This document shows, piece by piece, positions 1-7,494 of a DNA stretch of 11,487 bases. The notes under the pieces were generated by a model that saw nothing but the letters and a program-made list of their open reading frames with translations, ran no database searches and had not been told where the DNA came from. The position numbers and the translations under genes were made by a program. The DNA is from Phycisphaerae bacterium (GTDB lineage Bacteria > Planctomycetota > Phycisphaerae > UBA1845). Position 1 is the stretch's first letter, and each line of letters opens with the position of its first letter. The stretch spans positions 1-11,487 of the forward strand of contig BQJS01000158.1 of assembly GCA_021604825.1 (NCBI GenBank), read 5' to 3'.

Positions 1-1019
1 GGCATGAATCGCTGGTCACATACTTTGGCCAACCCTGGACGAATGGCAGTTGCAAGGCGTGCGATCTGTGCCTCGACGGCGTGGAGTTTCACCCCGATTC
101 GACCACGATTGCCCAGAAGATCATGTCGGGCGTGGTCAAAACGGGCCAGCGATTCGGCGCTGCGTACGTTCGTGACACGCTGGTTGGAGCCAACACCGAA
201 AAAGTCCGGGAACGGGGGCACGATCGACTCAGTACGTTTGGCATTCTTGAATCGGAAGACGAACGTTCCGTGATGGCGTGGGTCGATCAGCTGGTCGATC
301 AGGAAATGCTCATTCGCGACGGCGAGTTTCGAGTTCTCAAAGTCTCCGATCTGGGCTGGCAGGTGCTGCACATGAAAACCGAAGCCCGCCTGCTACCAGC
401 GCAAAAAGTTAAGGCCACCAAGCGAAAGCGTACAACCAAAACAGTCAAGAAACCGCAAGCACTTCGTAAACATCAACCGTTCGATCAATCGTCGTACGAA
501 GATGCGCGGGTCAAGCTCTACGAATCGCTGGGACGAAATCTGGCTTGCCCTGATTGCTCGTATTCACTGTTTGGCAATCGAAGGGTGATCTGCCCAGAAT
601 GCGGTTATCGCATCGACTTGAAAGCGCTGGGCGTGAAGGAAGAAGATTTTCGCCGGGTCGCAGAAGAGGGAGCCGGAATCGAACTCGAAAGCGCCCCGCC
701 CCTTGAAGAACAAATTGAAATTCTGGACGCAAAATACGGAGAACAGATTGAGACTTCATACACAGAAGACTTGGCAGAAACCCCTGACGAATCAGACGCA
801 CAAGCCGACGAGTTGTTTGAAAAATTGCGACAAGTCCGGCTGATCATCGCGCGAGAGATTAAGAAACCGGCGTTCGTTGTATTCAGCGATCGAACGCTAA
901 GGGCCATCGCCCAAGCCGCCCCACGCGACGACGAAGAAATGCTCGCCGTCAAAGGCGTCGGACCAGCCAAGCTTGAGTCTTACGGCCAACAATTCCTCGA
1001 AGCGATCGCAAACGAGTAA
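1..1019 (+). CDS. recQ: RecQ-family ATP-dependent DNA helicase, C-terminal part (5' end outside window)
   Basis: The open frame runs from base 3 with no stop, so the helicase core lies to the left of the window; the ATG at 81 is internal. The first visible residues hold the end of the RecQ zinc-binding subdomain, with three cysteines in C-x2-C-x2-C order (codons at 51, 60 and 69) after a conserved 'ESLVTYFGQPW' stretch. A winged-helix RQC domain follows (about 105-390), then a Lys/Arg-rich linker (about 395-470). An extra four-cysteine zinc ribbon (about 540-617) and an acidic segment come next. A C-terminal HRDC domain (about 805-1010) contains the 'AVKGVGPAKLESYG' helix-hairpin-like motif. 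RecQ enzymes unwind DNA 3' to 5' in repair and recombination; RQC and HRDC contribute DNA binding. The family call is firm. The ribbon between RQC and HRDC is unusual compared with E. coli RecQ. Confidence 0.93.
   Translation, partial: HESLVTYFGQPWTNGSCKACDLCLDGVEFHPDSTTIAQKIMSGVVKTGQRFGAAYVRDTLVGANTEKVRERGHDRLSTFGILESEDERSVMAWVDQLVDQEMLIRDGEFRVLKVSDLGWQVLHMKTEARLLPAQKVKATKRKRTTKTVKKPQALRKHQPFDQSSYEDARVKLYESLGRNLACPDCSYSLFGNRRVICPECGYRIDLKALGVKEEDFRRVAEEGAGIELESAPPLEEQIEILDAKYGEQIETSYTEDLAETPDESDAQADELFEKLRQVRLIIAREIKKPAFVVFSDRTLRAIAQAAPRDDEEMLAVKGVGPAKLESYGQQFLEAIANE
540..617 (+). other. Zinc-ribbon insertion inside RecQ, between RQC and HRDC
   Basis: This coding segment specifies a compact four-cysteine ribbon, C-P-D-C-S-Y-S-L-F-G-N followed by C-P-E-C-G-Y, with cysteine codons at 546, 555, 591 and 600. 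It sits between a basic linker and an acidic linker, so it looks like an inserted module and not part of either flanking domain. The same ribbon pattern ends the unrelated membrane protein at 2413-2928. Zinc binding is inferred from the cysteine spacing. What it contacts is unknown. Confidence 0.8.
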
Positions 1020-1041
1020 CGCAAGAAGCCACGATCCAAGT

Positions 1042-1114
1042 GTGCCACTGCTCTGTTAGCAGTGCTGGGTCGTAGGCTTATACTCGGGAAACACTGCTCA
1101 CAGAGCAGTGGCAC
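1042..1114. repeat. Nested inverted repeat (REPIN-like) in a convergent gap
   Basis: Two 23-nt arms, 1042-1064 and 1092-1114, are inverted copies of each other with one mismatch, separated by a 27-nt spacer. Each arm is itself nearly palindromic: CACTGCT and AGCAGTG flank a few bases. The result is two short hairpins that can also pair with each other. It lies between the stop of recQ (1019) and the stop of the convergent lipoprotein gene (1146), where it could block read-through from both sides. There is no T-tract, so I call it a repeat and not a terminator. The layout resembles paired REP elements. Confidence 0.8.
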
Positions 1115-1145
1115 GTCAACCGTGGAAATTACTCTCAATACAGCC

Positions 1146-1790
1146 CTAGATCGGATTTTCTTTCGTGGAAGCGCCAACGCCCAGGAACTCGACGGTCTTG
1201 CACTTTTCGTTTTCGTCGAAGCGTAGCACGCAATAATTTGGCCGACCCAACTCTTCGATGATGCGGGCATCGTAGGTTTGACTTAAGAGTCCCGTCGAAT
1301 CGCTTCGTGCGGTCAGCAGCGGCTTACCAAGGTCAAGTTCTTCTTCGCATTCCGTCGGCGACTTGCCATCGACGGAAGCAGCGATGATCAACGCACGGGG
1401 AACGTCCATCTTCGGGTCGCTGGTTTTTTCGGCACGGGTGATGGCCACGATCTTATTGTTCTCAACTTCAACAACGTATCGATCCTTGCCAAGAAAATTG
1501 AGCTTCTTAACCGGATAGATGTGCCACGCCCGAGAACCGTTGACCTCACGATTGACATCAATCCGCTCACCAAAGCGCTCGTCGGCGGCTGAGATGTCTT
1601 CGCCCAGCAACACCTTCGCGTGGTCCTTAACGTCGGCATCATCAACAACCCGCCCCACCAGCGAAATACCAACGCCAACCGCACTGATGCATCCCGATAG
1701 CGACGCGAAAATTCCAATTACCCCAGCAAGCAAAATGACCCGTACTGTTCGTACTGCTTGCGACGTGAATCGTATTGGTCCACCACTCAT
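1146..1790 (-). CDS. Hypothetical lipoprotein
   Basis: A 214-residue protein that I do not recognise. After a short basic N-terminus, a hydrophobic stretch (about residues 16-33) ends in a lipobox L-S-G-C with the lipidated cysteine at 34, so a membrane-anchored lipoprotein facing the periplasm is likely. A glycine/valine-rich segment follows directly (about 35-50). The rest is soluble, rich in charged residues and mixed alpha/beta in appearance, with 'DRYVVEVENNKIVAI' and 'ARIIEELGRPNYCVLRFDENEKC' as its most distinctive stretches; these hint at a small beta-sheet domain. The start is supported by GAGGAA (complement of 1797-1802) 6 nt upstream of the ATG. It is transcribed alone, convergent with recQ and divergent from yciH. 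An overlapping frame on the other strand (from 1519) is a shadow. Existence is confident; function is unknown. Confidence 0.85.
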   Translation of the reverse strand: MSGGPIRFTSQAVRTVRVILLAGVIGIFASLSGCISAVGVGISLVGRVVDDADVKDHAKVLLGEDISAADERFGERIDVNREVNGSRAWHIYPVKKLNFLGKDRYVVEVENNKIVAITRAEKTSDPKMDVPRALIIAASVDGKSPTECEEELDLGKPLLTARSDSTGLLSQTYDARIIEELGRPNYCVLRFDENEKCKTVEFLGVGASTKENPI

Positions 1791-1869
1791 TATTTGTTCC
1801 TCATCCAGATGTTCAATTCTTGTTCATACCATGAACGATACGAATTGCATGCTTGACCTGCTGATTTGG

Positions 1870-1904
1870 CGGTGGGGACGGCACGCCGTGCCGAAATTCC
1901 ACCG
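1870..1904. repeat. Nested hairpin in a divergent intergenic region
   Basis: An outer stem CGGTGG (1870-1875) / CCACCG (1899-1904) encloses an inner stem CGGCAC (1879-1884) / GTGCCG (1888-1893) with a 3-nt loop. It lies in the 244-nt gap between the start of the lipoprotein gene (1790, -) and yciH (2035, +), so it is upstream of both genes. It could be an operator-like site or simply a dispersed repeat. The remainder of the gap shows no gene and no convincing -35/-10 pair that I could identify. Confidence 0.6.
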
Positions 1905-2034
1905 ACGCACCGAATGTATCACCGACCGAATGGCCAGTCCAGAAGTCTTCCGGTTCAATGATGCAATTGCATTTCTATGGATTGCCGTTTGGATAGAGGC
2001 TGATTTGCGTTCCATATTGTGTAAGATGATATCA

Positions 2035-2391
2035 ATGGCAGGACTATTCGACGGGACATCGCTCGAACGACCAGTGACTTGCAGCATCTGCAACGCGCCG
2101 ATGGATGCGTGCGGCTGCCCGCGCGATGCGTCTGGCGATGTGCTGCTCCCCAAGGATCAAACCGTTCGCATTCGCCGCGAGAAGCGAAAGAAAGGCAAGG
2201 CGGTTACGGTCATCACCGGGCTCGACCCCAATGCGTCGGATCTTGGCGGAATATTCAAAAAACTCAAAAGCGCCTGTGCCGCTGGCGGGACCATCAACGA
2301 TGGCGTCATCGAAATCCAAGGCGATCATCGTGAGTTGGTACTAATCGTTCTCAAAGATCTTGGTTTCAATGCAAAGTTCGCCGGCGGATAG
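2035..2391 (+). CDS. yciH: SUI1/eIF1-like translation factor (YciH family)
   Basis: A 118-residue protein with a C-terminal SUI1 fold (about residues 50-118). It is recognisable by the basic 'RREKRKKGKAVTVITGL' lead-in, the glycine-containing 'DLGGIFKKLKSACAAGGT' helix and loop, and the closing 'GDHRELVLIVLKDLGF'. Eukaryotic eIF1 of this fold checks start-codon selection on the small ribosomal subunit. Bacterial YciH is thought to influence initiation fidelity but its role is less settled. The N-terminus carries four cysteines (C16, C19, C26, C28), a possible zinc site absent from E. coli YciH as I remember it. The start at 2035 is preferred because the family-like 'GLFDGTSLERPVTC' begins there; an in-frame ATG at 2026 is the alternative, and neither has a clear Shine-Dalgarno. 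The frame stays open to 1519, but that part lies antisense to the lipoprotein gene. It is probably cotranscribed with the next gene. Confidence 0.9.
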   Translation: MAGLFDGTSLERPVTCSICNAPMDACGCPRDASGDVLLPKDQTVRIRREKRKKGKAVTVITGLDPNASDLGGIFKKLKSACAAGGTINDGVIEIQGDHRELVLIVLKDLGFNAKFAGG

Positions 2392-2412
2392 CGCGCGAAT
2401 ACCTCATGGACC

Positions 2413-2928
2413 ATGGCCGAACCAGCAAAAAATCATAAATCTGTATCGCCAGTCCCGCCGCAAAATGCTGATCTCATCGCGCTGGCCAAGCGCCAACGGT
2501 TTGCGACGCGTTGTATGATCACCTGGTCCATCTATGGTTCCCTAGTTATCCTGGACTATTTCAGTTTCATCGCATTCGGCTGGACACAATTTACGGGAAT
2601 CGTCGCCTTTTCGATATTCAGCGCAACGGCATGGTCTGTTGTGAGCCTAGCTGACACGATGGGCTCGCGTCTCAAAACGCCGGAGGATTGGTGGCTTGGA
2701 GCTTTAATTCCTTTGTTTCAAATAGTCGCTGCGGTCTTGCTTATCCGAAAAGCTGCCGACGTTTTTCGTGAATCGAATATCAAGGTCACCTTCTGGGGCG
2801 CGGACAACGAGCAGGTGCGCAGGCAAGTCGCCGGATTACTTTGCACGCAATGCGCTTACAACTTAACCGGAAACGAAAGCGGCGTGTGTCCAGAGTGCGG
2901 AACGAAAATCAAAAGCGATCATGCTTAG
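2413..2928 (+). CDS. Small membrane protein with C-terminal zinc ribbon
   Basis: A 171-residue protein that I cannot assign to a characterised family. A polar N-terminus of about 30 residues is followed by three likely transmembrane helices (about 35-56, 60-80 and 94-112). The third is preceded by 'KTPEDWWLGALIPLFQ', which has the look of DUF4328-like or related small membrane proteins. The C-terminal tail (about 113-171) is soluble and ends with a zinc ribbon, C144-x2-C147-x-Y-x-L-x-G-N-x4-C159-P-E-C-G, nearly superimposable on the one inside the recQ product. The gene starts 21 nt after yciH and probably shares its transcript. Its stop is 14 nt from the convergent DUF2339 gene. No clear Shine-Dalgarno is visible. 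A role in sensing or scaffolding would be a guess. Confidence 0.82.
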   Translation: MAEPAKNHKSVSPVPPQNADLIALAKRQRFATRCMITWSIYGSLVILDYFSFIAFGWTQFTGIVAFSIFSATAWSVVSLADTMGSRLKTPEDWWLGALIPLFQIVAAVLLIRKAADVFRESNIKVTFWGADNEQVRRQVAGLLCTQCAYNLTGNESGVCPECGTKIKSDHA

Positions 2929-2942
2929 TCCGGCGGCGAGGA

Positions 2943-5066
2943 TCAAGGCCATGGAGCGTCGGGATTGACTGATTCGTCCTGCGTGCCCATGATTCGCGTT
3001 TTGTAGCGATGGTATAGATACGACGCCCCCACCAGCATTAACCCCAGCACCAAGAACGATAAGATTCGAAACGGCGTGTCGACGCTGGACATGTCGCGAA
3101 CGAACACTTTGACGATGGTGACGGCGAACAGCACGATCGCGCAGCGACGTAGGATTGCGAGATTGCGCAAGAATCCCAGGATCATCAGGCCAGCCGCAAA
3201 GACTGCCCACAAGACCGATACGGCTGCGAATACCGCTTTTGGAGCGAGTTCGCCGAAGCAGGTGATCACCTCGACGTTGGCTACAATAAAAAGCACCGCC
3301 CCGAACAACCCGAAAAACGTCGCGGCGAGATCGTGCCATCTGCTTGCCTTCTCGGACTTTGCATCTCGAAGCGAGCGCGCGGAAACAAACAGCGTACCAA
3401 GCACGACGGCGGTCGCGAGCCAGCGTTCGACCAGCATCGCGTTGTAACCATCCTTAAAGAGCATCCGAAGGATTTTCAATTCAAACACGTGAACGTAGTC
3501 GACGATCAGGAATTTTGCGGTGGCGGCTACCATCAGCGCGACGGCACCATTTCTGAGTCGCGCATCGGCCAATCGAACCGCCGCCCACATCAGCACCGCG
3601 CCCTGCACCGTCCAGAACACGGTGATCCAGTGTTCGGAGAAAAGAATCGGAACCGTGATCACCAGGAACAAAATCGCCTTGGCCAGCAACAGCACGATCG
3701 CATCGATGGATTCGCGATTTCGTTTGTACAAATAGGCGGCCATCGCGAAAAATAAAATGGAGTAGGAGATCGACACCACGCCGACCATTTCCAGCGAGAA
3801 CCGCTCGCGAATCATGGCATAGGAATAGCCGAACGCGATGAAAGCATTGGGGATGGTGATGGTAAATCCGATGAGATCTCGCCGCTCCGTTCGCACGAAG
3901 TAGTAGATGAAAGGAACGAGCGCGTAAGCCAGGAAATAGATATTCAAGTAGACGGTCGTGATCCAAAATCTCGGCTGATCGTAGTACTTCGCATACCACG
4001 CGGAGAAGATGGCCCACGTCAACGTCATCCCTAAATAGTTCAATAGGTTCCACTGTTTCGACGTGGCGATCGCGAGGATGCCGCCGTTGAGAATCGCGAT
4101 GTAGGTCATCAGTGCGACCTGGTTGTCGGTCCCGGTGCTCAAGACGATCGGTGTCAGGAAACCGCCGATGATGCCAAGGACAGCCAGCCATTTCGTGTCG
4201 TAGAAAAGCGACAGCCCGCCCGCCAGCGCAGTAACCACCGTCATCAACGCAAATGCCGGCACCTGCCCGAACAAGTGGTAAATCTGAAACGCGGCATAGC
4301 TCGCAAAGTAGAGAACCGCGATCCCGCCACCGATGACATACAGTCCGAAGATTTCAAACTTCCGTCGCCGGCAGAATTCGCCGAGCCCCAGCATCGCCAG
4401 TCCGGTGCCATACGCCATCGCGACGCGCCCCATCGGACCAACCCAGTTTCGATCGAACGAATATTTCAAAAAGTAACCGACGGCCAACACCGTGATTGCC
4501 AAGCCTGCGATCAACAGCCACTTCTGCCCGAGTTGAATCTCGCCCAACTCCGACGCAAGCGATGACGTTTTGCCCGATGATGATGACGCCTTCCCGCTGC
4601 GGCCCAAAAGCATGGACGCCAAATGTGGTTCGCGGGAGACATCGTCTCCGCCGGCTGGCGCGTATGGCGTACGCACATGTACCTCAGGCTCAGCAGCATC
4701 TGCCTGCTTGGGTTCAAGCGATTCAATGGCGGGGCTTACCGTTTCGGCGAAGGGCACCGGTGGTTCGTCAGCCGATACCGGCTCATCAATTTTGATGGGT
4801 TCAATGACCGCCGGTGATTCCAGTGATTCCGGCGTTTCTGATGGCGTTGGCGTGGCCGCAAACTGATTGTTGATCTGCTGGCCCAGCGAAAGCACCCGAC
4901 GTTCCAACTCGCGCAATCGGTTGGTGGCTGACTCCGACTCGCCGCGCGTTTCAACAACCGCCCGTCGAACCTCGTCAAACGTTTTGAGTAACCCAAGATC
5001 CAACCCGCATTGCGCGCACGCGCTGGCAGTCGGTTTGGCAATGGTGCCACATCGCGGACATTTCAT
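2943..5066 (-). CDS. DUF2339-type multi-pass membrane protein with N-terminal zinc ribbon
   Basis: A 707-residue protein. The N-terminus is a zinc ribbon (C3-x2-C6, C17-x2-C20). A probable coiled coil with heptad-like 'ATNRLRELERRVLSLGQQINNQ' follows (about 28-70). Next is a long proline- and glutamate-rich linker (about 71-170). From about residue 180 to the end there are many hydrophobic helices, beginning with 'WLLIAGLAITVLAVGYFLKYSFD' and 'WVGPMGRVAMAYGTGLA', the hallmark opening of DUF2339 membrane proteins. The biochemical role of the family is not established. The longest frame begins at 5144, but I place the start at the ATG at 5066: a good GAGGA lies 7 nt upstream and the zinc ribbon then begins at residue 1, as it often does in this family. 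The gene is monocistronic and divergent from the polyferredoxin gene. Confidence 0.88.
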   Translation of the reverse strand: MKCPRCGTIAKPTASACAQCGLDLGLLKTFDEVRRAVVETRGESESATNRLRELERRVLSLGQQINNQFAATPTPSETPESLESPAVIEPIKIDEPVSADEPPVPFAETVSPAIESLEPKQADAAEPEVHVRTPYAPAGGDDVSREPHLASMLLGRSGKASSSSGKTSSLASELGEIQLGQKWLLIAGLAITVLAVGYFLKYSFDRNWVGPMGRVAMAYGTGLAMLGLGEFCRRRKFEIFGLYVIGGGIAVLYFASYAAFQIYHLFGQVPAFALMTVVTALAGGLSLFYDTKWLAVLGIIGGFLTPIVLSTGTDNQVALMTYIAILNGGILAIATSKQWNLLNYLGMTLTWAIFSAWYAKYYDQPRFWITTVYLNIYFLAYALVPFIYYFVRTERRDLIGFTITIPNAFIAFGYSYAMIRERFSLEMVGVVSISYSILFFAMAAYLYKRNRESIDAIVLLLAKAILFLVITVPILFSEHWITVFWTVQGAVLMWAAVRLADARLRNGAVALMVAATAKFLIVDYVHVFELKILRMLFKDGYNAMLVERWLATAVVLGTLFVSARSLRDAKSEKASRWHDLAATFFGLFGAVLFIVANVEVITCFGELAPKAVFAAVSVLWAVFAAGLMILGFLRNLAILRRCAIVLFAVTIVKVFVRDMSSVDTPFRILSFLVLGLMLVGASYLYHRYKTRIMGTQDESVNPDAPWP

Positions 5067-5073
5067 CCGTCTA

Positions 5074-5078
5074 TCCTC
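5074..5078 (-). promoter_or_regulatory. Ribosome binding site fixing the DUF2339 gene start
   Basis: The complement reads GAGGA, 7 nt before the ATG at 5066-5064. The upstream candidate ATG at 5144 has no comparable site. This supports the 707-residue product over the 733-residue one. Confidence 0.7.
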
Positions 5079-5304
5079 GGTTGAACAAGATTGCCCAGGG
5101 TCCAACCGAATCGGCCCTTCGAGTAGATTCGGTGATGTGAGCATAAATGATATTGATGGATAGTGGTACCAACATTCCTACGTCGATTCCACGAATGACG
5201 TTTCGGGTGTCGAATTCTGCAGCAATTTTGGACAAAGGTTTCCAATGTGACGCTGCGAATGGCACAATGCAGAGGAAATTAGGTCCATGGTCGCGTTTCC
5301 AACC

Positions 5305-5310
5305 GGTGGA
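5305..5310 (+). promoter_or_regulatory. Ribosome binding site supporting the polyferredoxin-TPR start at 5318
   Basis: GGTGGA lies 7 nt upstream of the ATG at 5318. The earlier in-frame ATGs at 5147 and 5267 lack a site of this quality, and residues encoded before 5318 look like non-coding DNA (serine, asparagine and threonine rich, without domain character). The 251-nt region 5067-5317 therefore probably holds the divergent promoters of this gene and the DUF2339 gene. I see no confident -35/-10 pair in it. Confidence 0.6.
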
Positions 5311-5317
5311 TTCCAAT

Positions 5318-7480
5318 ATGGCGTCGCGAAAAAAACAGAAGTCAATCGCGCTACCTGTGCAGAACCGGCCCAAGTCGTCCGGATGCAACTCCGCCGGCGG
5401 TTCGTCAAAGATTCGTAAATCCCAAAGTAGCAAATGGCGGGCGCTCTGCCTCCTCGCGATTCATTTGCTGTTCGCCGCTCACCTCGCCCATTGGTACATC
5501 ACCGGGTCAACCCTCACCCCGGTCGAACCAAGCGAGGCCATGCAGACACTCGGAAGTCGCAGCCTCGTCAACGCGGGATTCATCTTCTTCGCCTTCACGA
5601 TTCTTGCGACGCTGGTGTTCGGGCGGTTCTTCTGCGGATGGGGATGCCACATTGTGGCACTGCAAGACATGTGTACATGGTTTCTCAAACGTATCGGGAT
5701 TCAACCGAAACCGTTTCGATCGCGACTTCTCGTGTTTGTTCCGTTGCTTGCGGCGATCCATATGTTTGTGATGCCAACCATCGTTCGCGCCTGGATCGGT
5801 GGAGAAAAGGCGGATTACGAAATGCACTTGGCGACCGAAGATTTCTGGGAACGCTTTCCCGAATGGCCCATCGCCACGCTCACATTTGTGGTGTGCGGAT
5901 TCTTGATCGTCTACGTCTTGGGGAACAAGGGATTCTGCACGTATGGCTGTCCTTATGGCGGCATTTTTGGTTTGGTCGATGCGGCTGCCCCCGGGAAAAT
6001 TCGCGTGACCGACGCATGCGAGGGTTGCGCCCATTGCACCGCCCGCTGCACATCAAACGTGCTCGTCCACGATGAGGTGCGGCGGTTTGGCATGGTCGTC
6101 GATCCCGGATGCATGAAATGCCTCGACTGCGTGAGCGTTTGCCCGAAAGATGCACTCTACTTCGGATTCGGGAAACCCTCGATTCTCAACAAATCGAATC
6201 CGGAAACCAAACCGAAGACCCGCTTCGACTACACATGGAAAGAAGAGGGGATCATGGCCACCATCTTCATCGTGGCGATCGTGATTCTCTATGGCCTTTA
6301 TGATCGCGTGCCATTCCTGCTCGCACTTGGCGTGGCTGCGATCAGCACGTACCTGCTGTTTACTGCGATGCGCATGGGACGGCAGACATCGTTAAGGTTT
6401 GGACAACACCACGTGAGACGGGGCGGCCGGACCACGCGTTTTGGAATCGTCGTGATTATCTTGGCGTTTGCATGCGCGGCGTTCCTGGTGCAATCGGCCA
6501 CCGCAAAGACACTCGCCTTCGTGGGTGGCCGACGATTGAATCAAGCCCAGGCTGCAATCAATGATGGCGGCGGGATTGGCAAGGATGAGCGCGGACTATT
6601 CGAGTCAGGGATACGGTTGATTAACCTAAGCAATTCGATCGGGCTGGTGCCGATGGCCAGGCACGAATGGAGCATGGCCCGCGCCCACCAAACATTGGGA
6701 CGTTTTGAAGAAGCGGACGCCTGCTATCGAAGAGCCGTCGCGATCTCATCACGACAGCTGGCCGCAAGATTTGAAGTCGCTCGATACGCCATTGAGAATG
6801 GCAATCTCGCCGACGGTGAAGCGCAACTCCGGGAAATCCTTGAGCGCGATCCGGGTTATCCGTCCGCCGCCAAGATGCTGGGCGCGGTTCTATTTCGACA
6901 GAATCGAGGCAGCGAAGCCGTCTCGACGATGCAGCGTCTGTACGACGATCGGCCTGACAACTGCGACATCGGCATAGCACTGGCGACGGCCCATCACCTA
7001 AACGGTGATGCAAAGCGCTGCCTGCAATTGGCGCGATCCCTGGTTGATCGTCACCCGACCAATGCGGAAGCTCACGTTTTCTTGGCCACCGCGCTGGTCA
7101 GATCCGATGCACCCGAAGACGGGCAACAGCTTTTACGGCGGGCGATCGAACTCGATTCCTCACTAGCCCGCCCACACTTCATGCTGGCTACGCTGATACT
7201 TCGCAGTGGCATCACACGAGAGGGAATCGACCACCTCGAGTCGGCATTGAATCTGGAACCGTACAACGTCGAATTCACAAGATTCTGGGCCCAACTGGTC
7301 CAGCAAACCGAAGACGTGAACGCTGCGATCATCAAATGGGAGAACAAACCGCCCAAGGATCGCGTCGCCCGATTTAGGCTAATGCATCTCTACGAAGTTG
7401 CGGGAAGGCGAGATGAATACCGTGCCATCGCCAACGAATTGAATCGAGCCGGATTCACAACATCTTCCAATAGTCCGTAA
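5318..7480 (+). CDS. Membrane polyferredoxin (NapH/NosR-like) fused to a C-terminal TPR array
   Basis: A 720-residue protein. A basic cytoplasmic N-terminus leads to four membrane helices (about 42-62, 85-104, 136-157, 185-202) interleaved with the two paired-cysteine motifs of the NapH/NosR/CcoG-like domain: 'FFCGWGCH' (about 105-111) and 'FCTYGCPYGG' (206-215). Two ferredoxin-type [4Fe-4S] motifs follow, C-x2-C-x2-C-x3-C at 234-244 and again at 265-275, the second followed by the usual proline. Three more helices (about 311-327, 331-349, 375-396) precede TPR-like repeats (about 443-700), including 'ARAHQTLGRFEEADACYRRAV' and 'LRRAIELDSSLARPHFMLATL'. Family members pass electrons between quinol and soluble partners; here the partner is unknown. 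If the iron-sulfur segments are cytoplasmic, an odd number of intervening helices would put the TPRs outside the membrane. It is divergent from the DUF2339 gene and immediately followed by an IS110 remnant. An upstream start at 5147 would add 57 unconvincing residues. Confidence 0.88.
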   Translation: MASRKKQKSIALPVQNRPKSSGCNSAGGSSKIRKSQSSKWRALCLLAIHLLFAAHLAHWYITGSTLTPVEPSEAMQTLGSRSLVNAGFIFFAFTILATLVFGRFFCGWGCHIVALQDMCTWFLKRIGIQPKPFRSRLLVFVPLLAAIHMFVMPTIVRAWIGGEKADYEMHLATEDFWERFPEWPIATLTFVVCGFLIVYVLGNKGFCTYGCPYGGIFGLVDAAAPGKIRVTDACEGCAHCTARCTSNVLVHDEVRRFGMVVDPGCMKCLDCVSVCPKDALYFGFGKPSILNKSNPETKPKTRFDYTWKEEGIMATIFIVAIVILYGLYDRVPFLLALGVAAISTYLLFTAMRMGRQTSLRFGQHHVRRGGRTTRFGIVVIILAFACAAFLVQSATAKTLAFVGGRRLNQAQAAINDGGGIGKDERGLFESGIRLINLSNSIGLVPMARHEWSMARAHQTLGRFEEADACYRRAVAISSRQLAARFEVARYAIENGNLADGEAQLREILERDPGYPSAAKMLGAVLFRQNRGSEAVSTMQRLYDDRPDNCDIGIALATAHHLNGDAKRCLQLARSLVDRHPTNAEAHVFLATALVRSDAPEDGQQLLRRAIELDSSLARPHFMLATLILRSGITREGIDHLESALNLEPYNVEFTRFWAQLVQQTEDVNAAIIKWENKPPKDRVARFRLMHLYEVAGRRDEYRAIANELNRAGFTTSSNSP

Positions 7481-7494
7481 GCATTCAATAGTGA

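Noticed and set aside
281..302. Short tandem repeat of GGTCGATCAG
   Set aside because: It lies in the RQC coding region and reflects the protein text V-D-Q-L-V-D-Q; two copies only.
81..1019. RecQ gene starting at the ATG at 81
   Set aside because: The frame is open to the window edge and encodes conserved RecQ zinc-binding residues before 81, so the gene is simply cut by the window.
1519..2034. Upstream extension of the yciH reading frame
   Set aside because: It lies antisense to the lipoprotein gene, has no domain character, and the SUI1-family N-terminus begins at 2035.
5067..5144. Longer start for the DUF2339 protein
   Set aside because: The added residues look non-coding, and a good ribosome binding site serves the ATG at 5066.
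5147..5317. Longer start for the polyferredoxin-TPR protein
   Set aside because: The 57 extra residues have no recognisable features; the ATG at 5318 has a well-placed GGTGGA. Homologue alignment would settle it.
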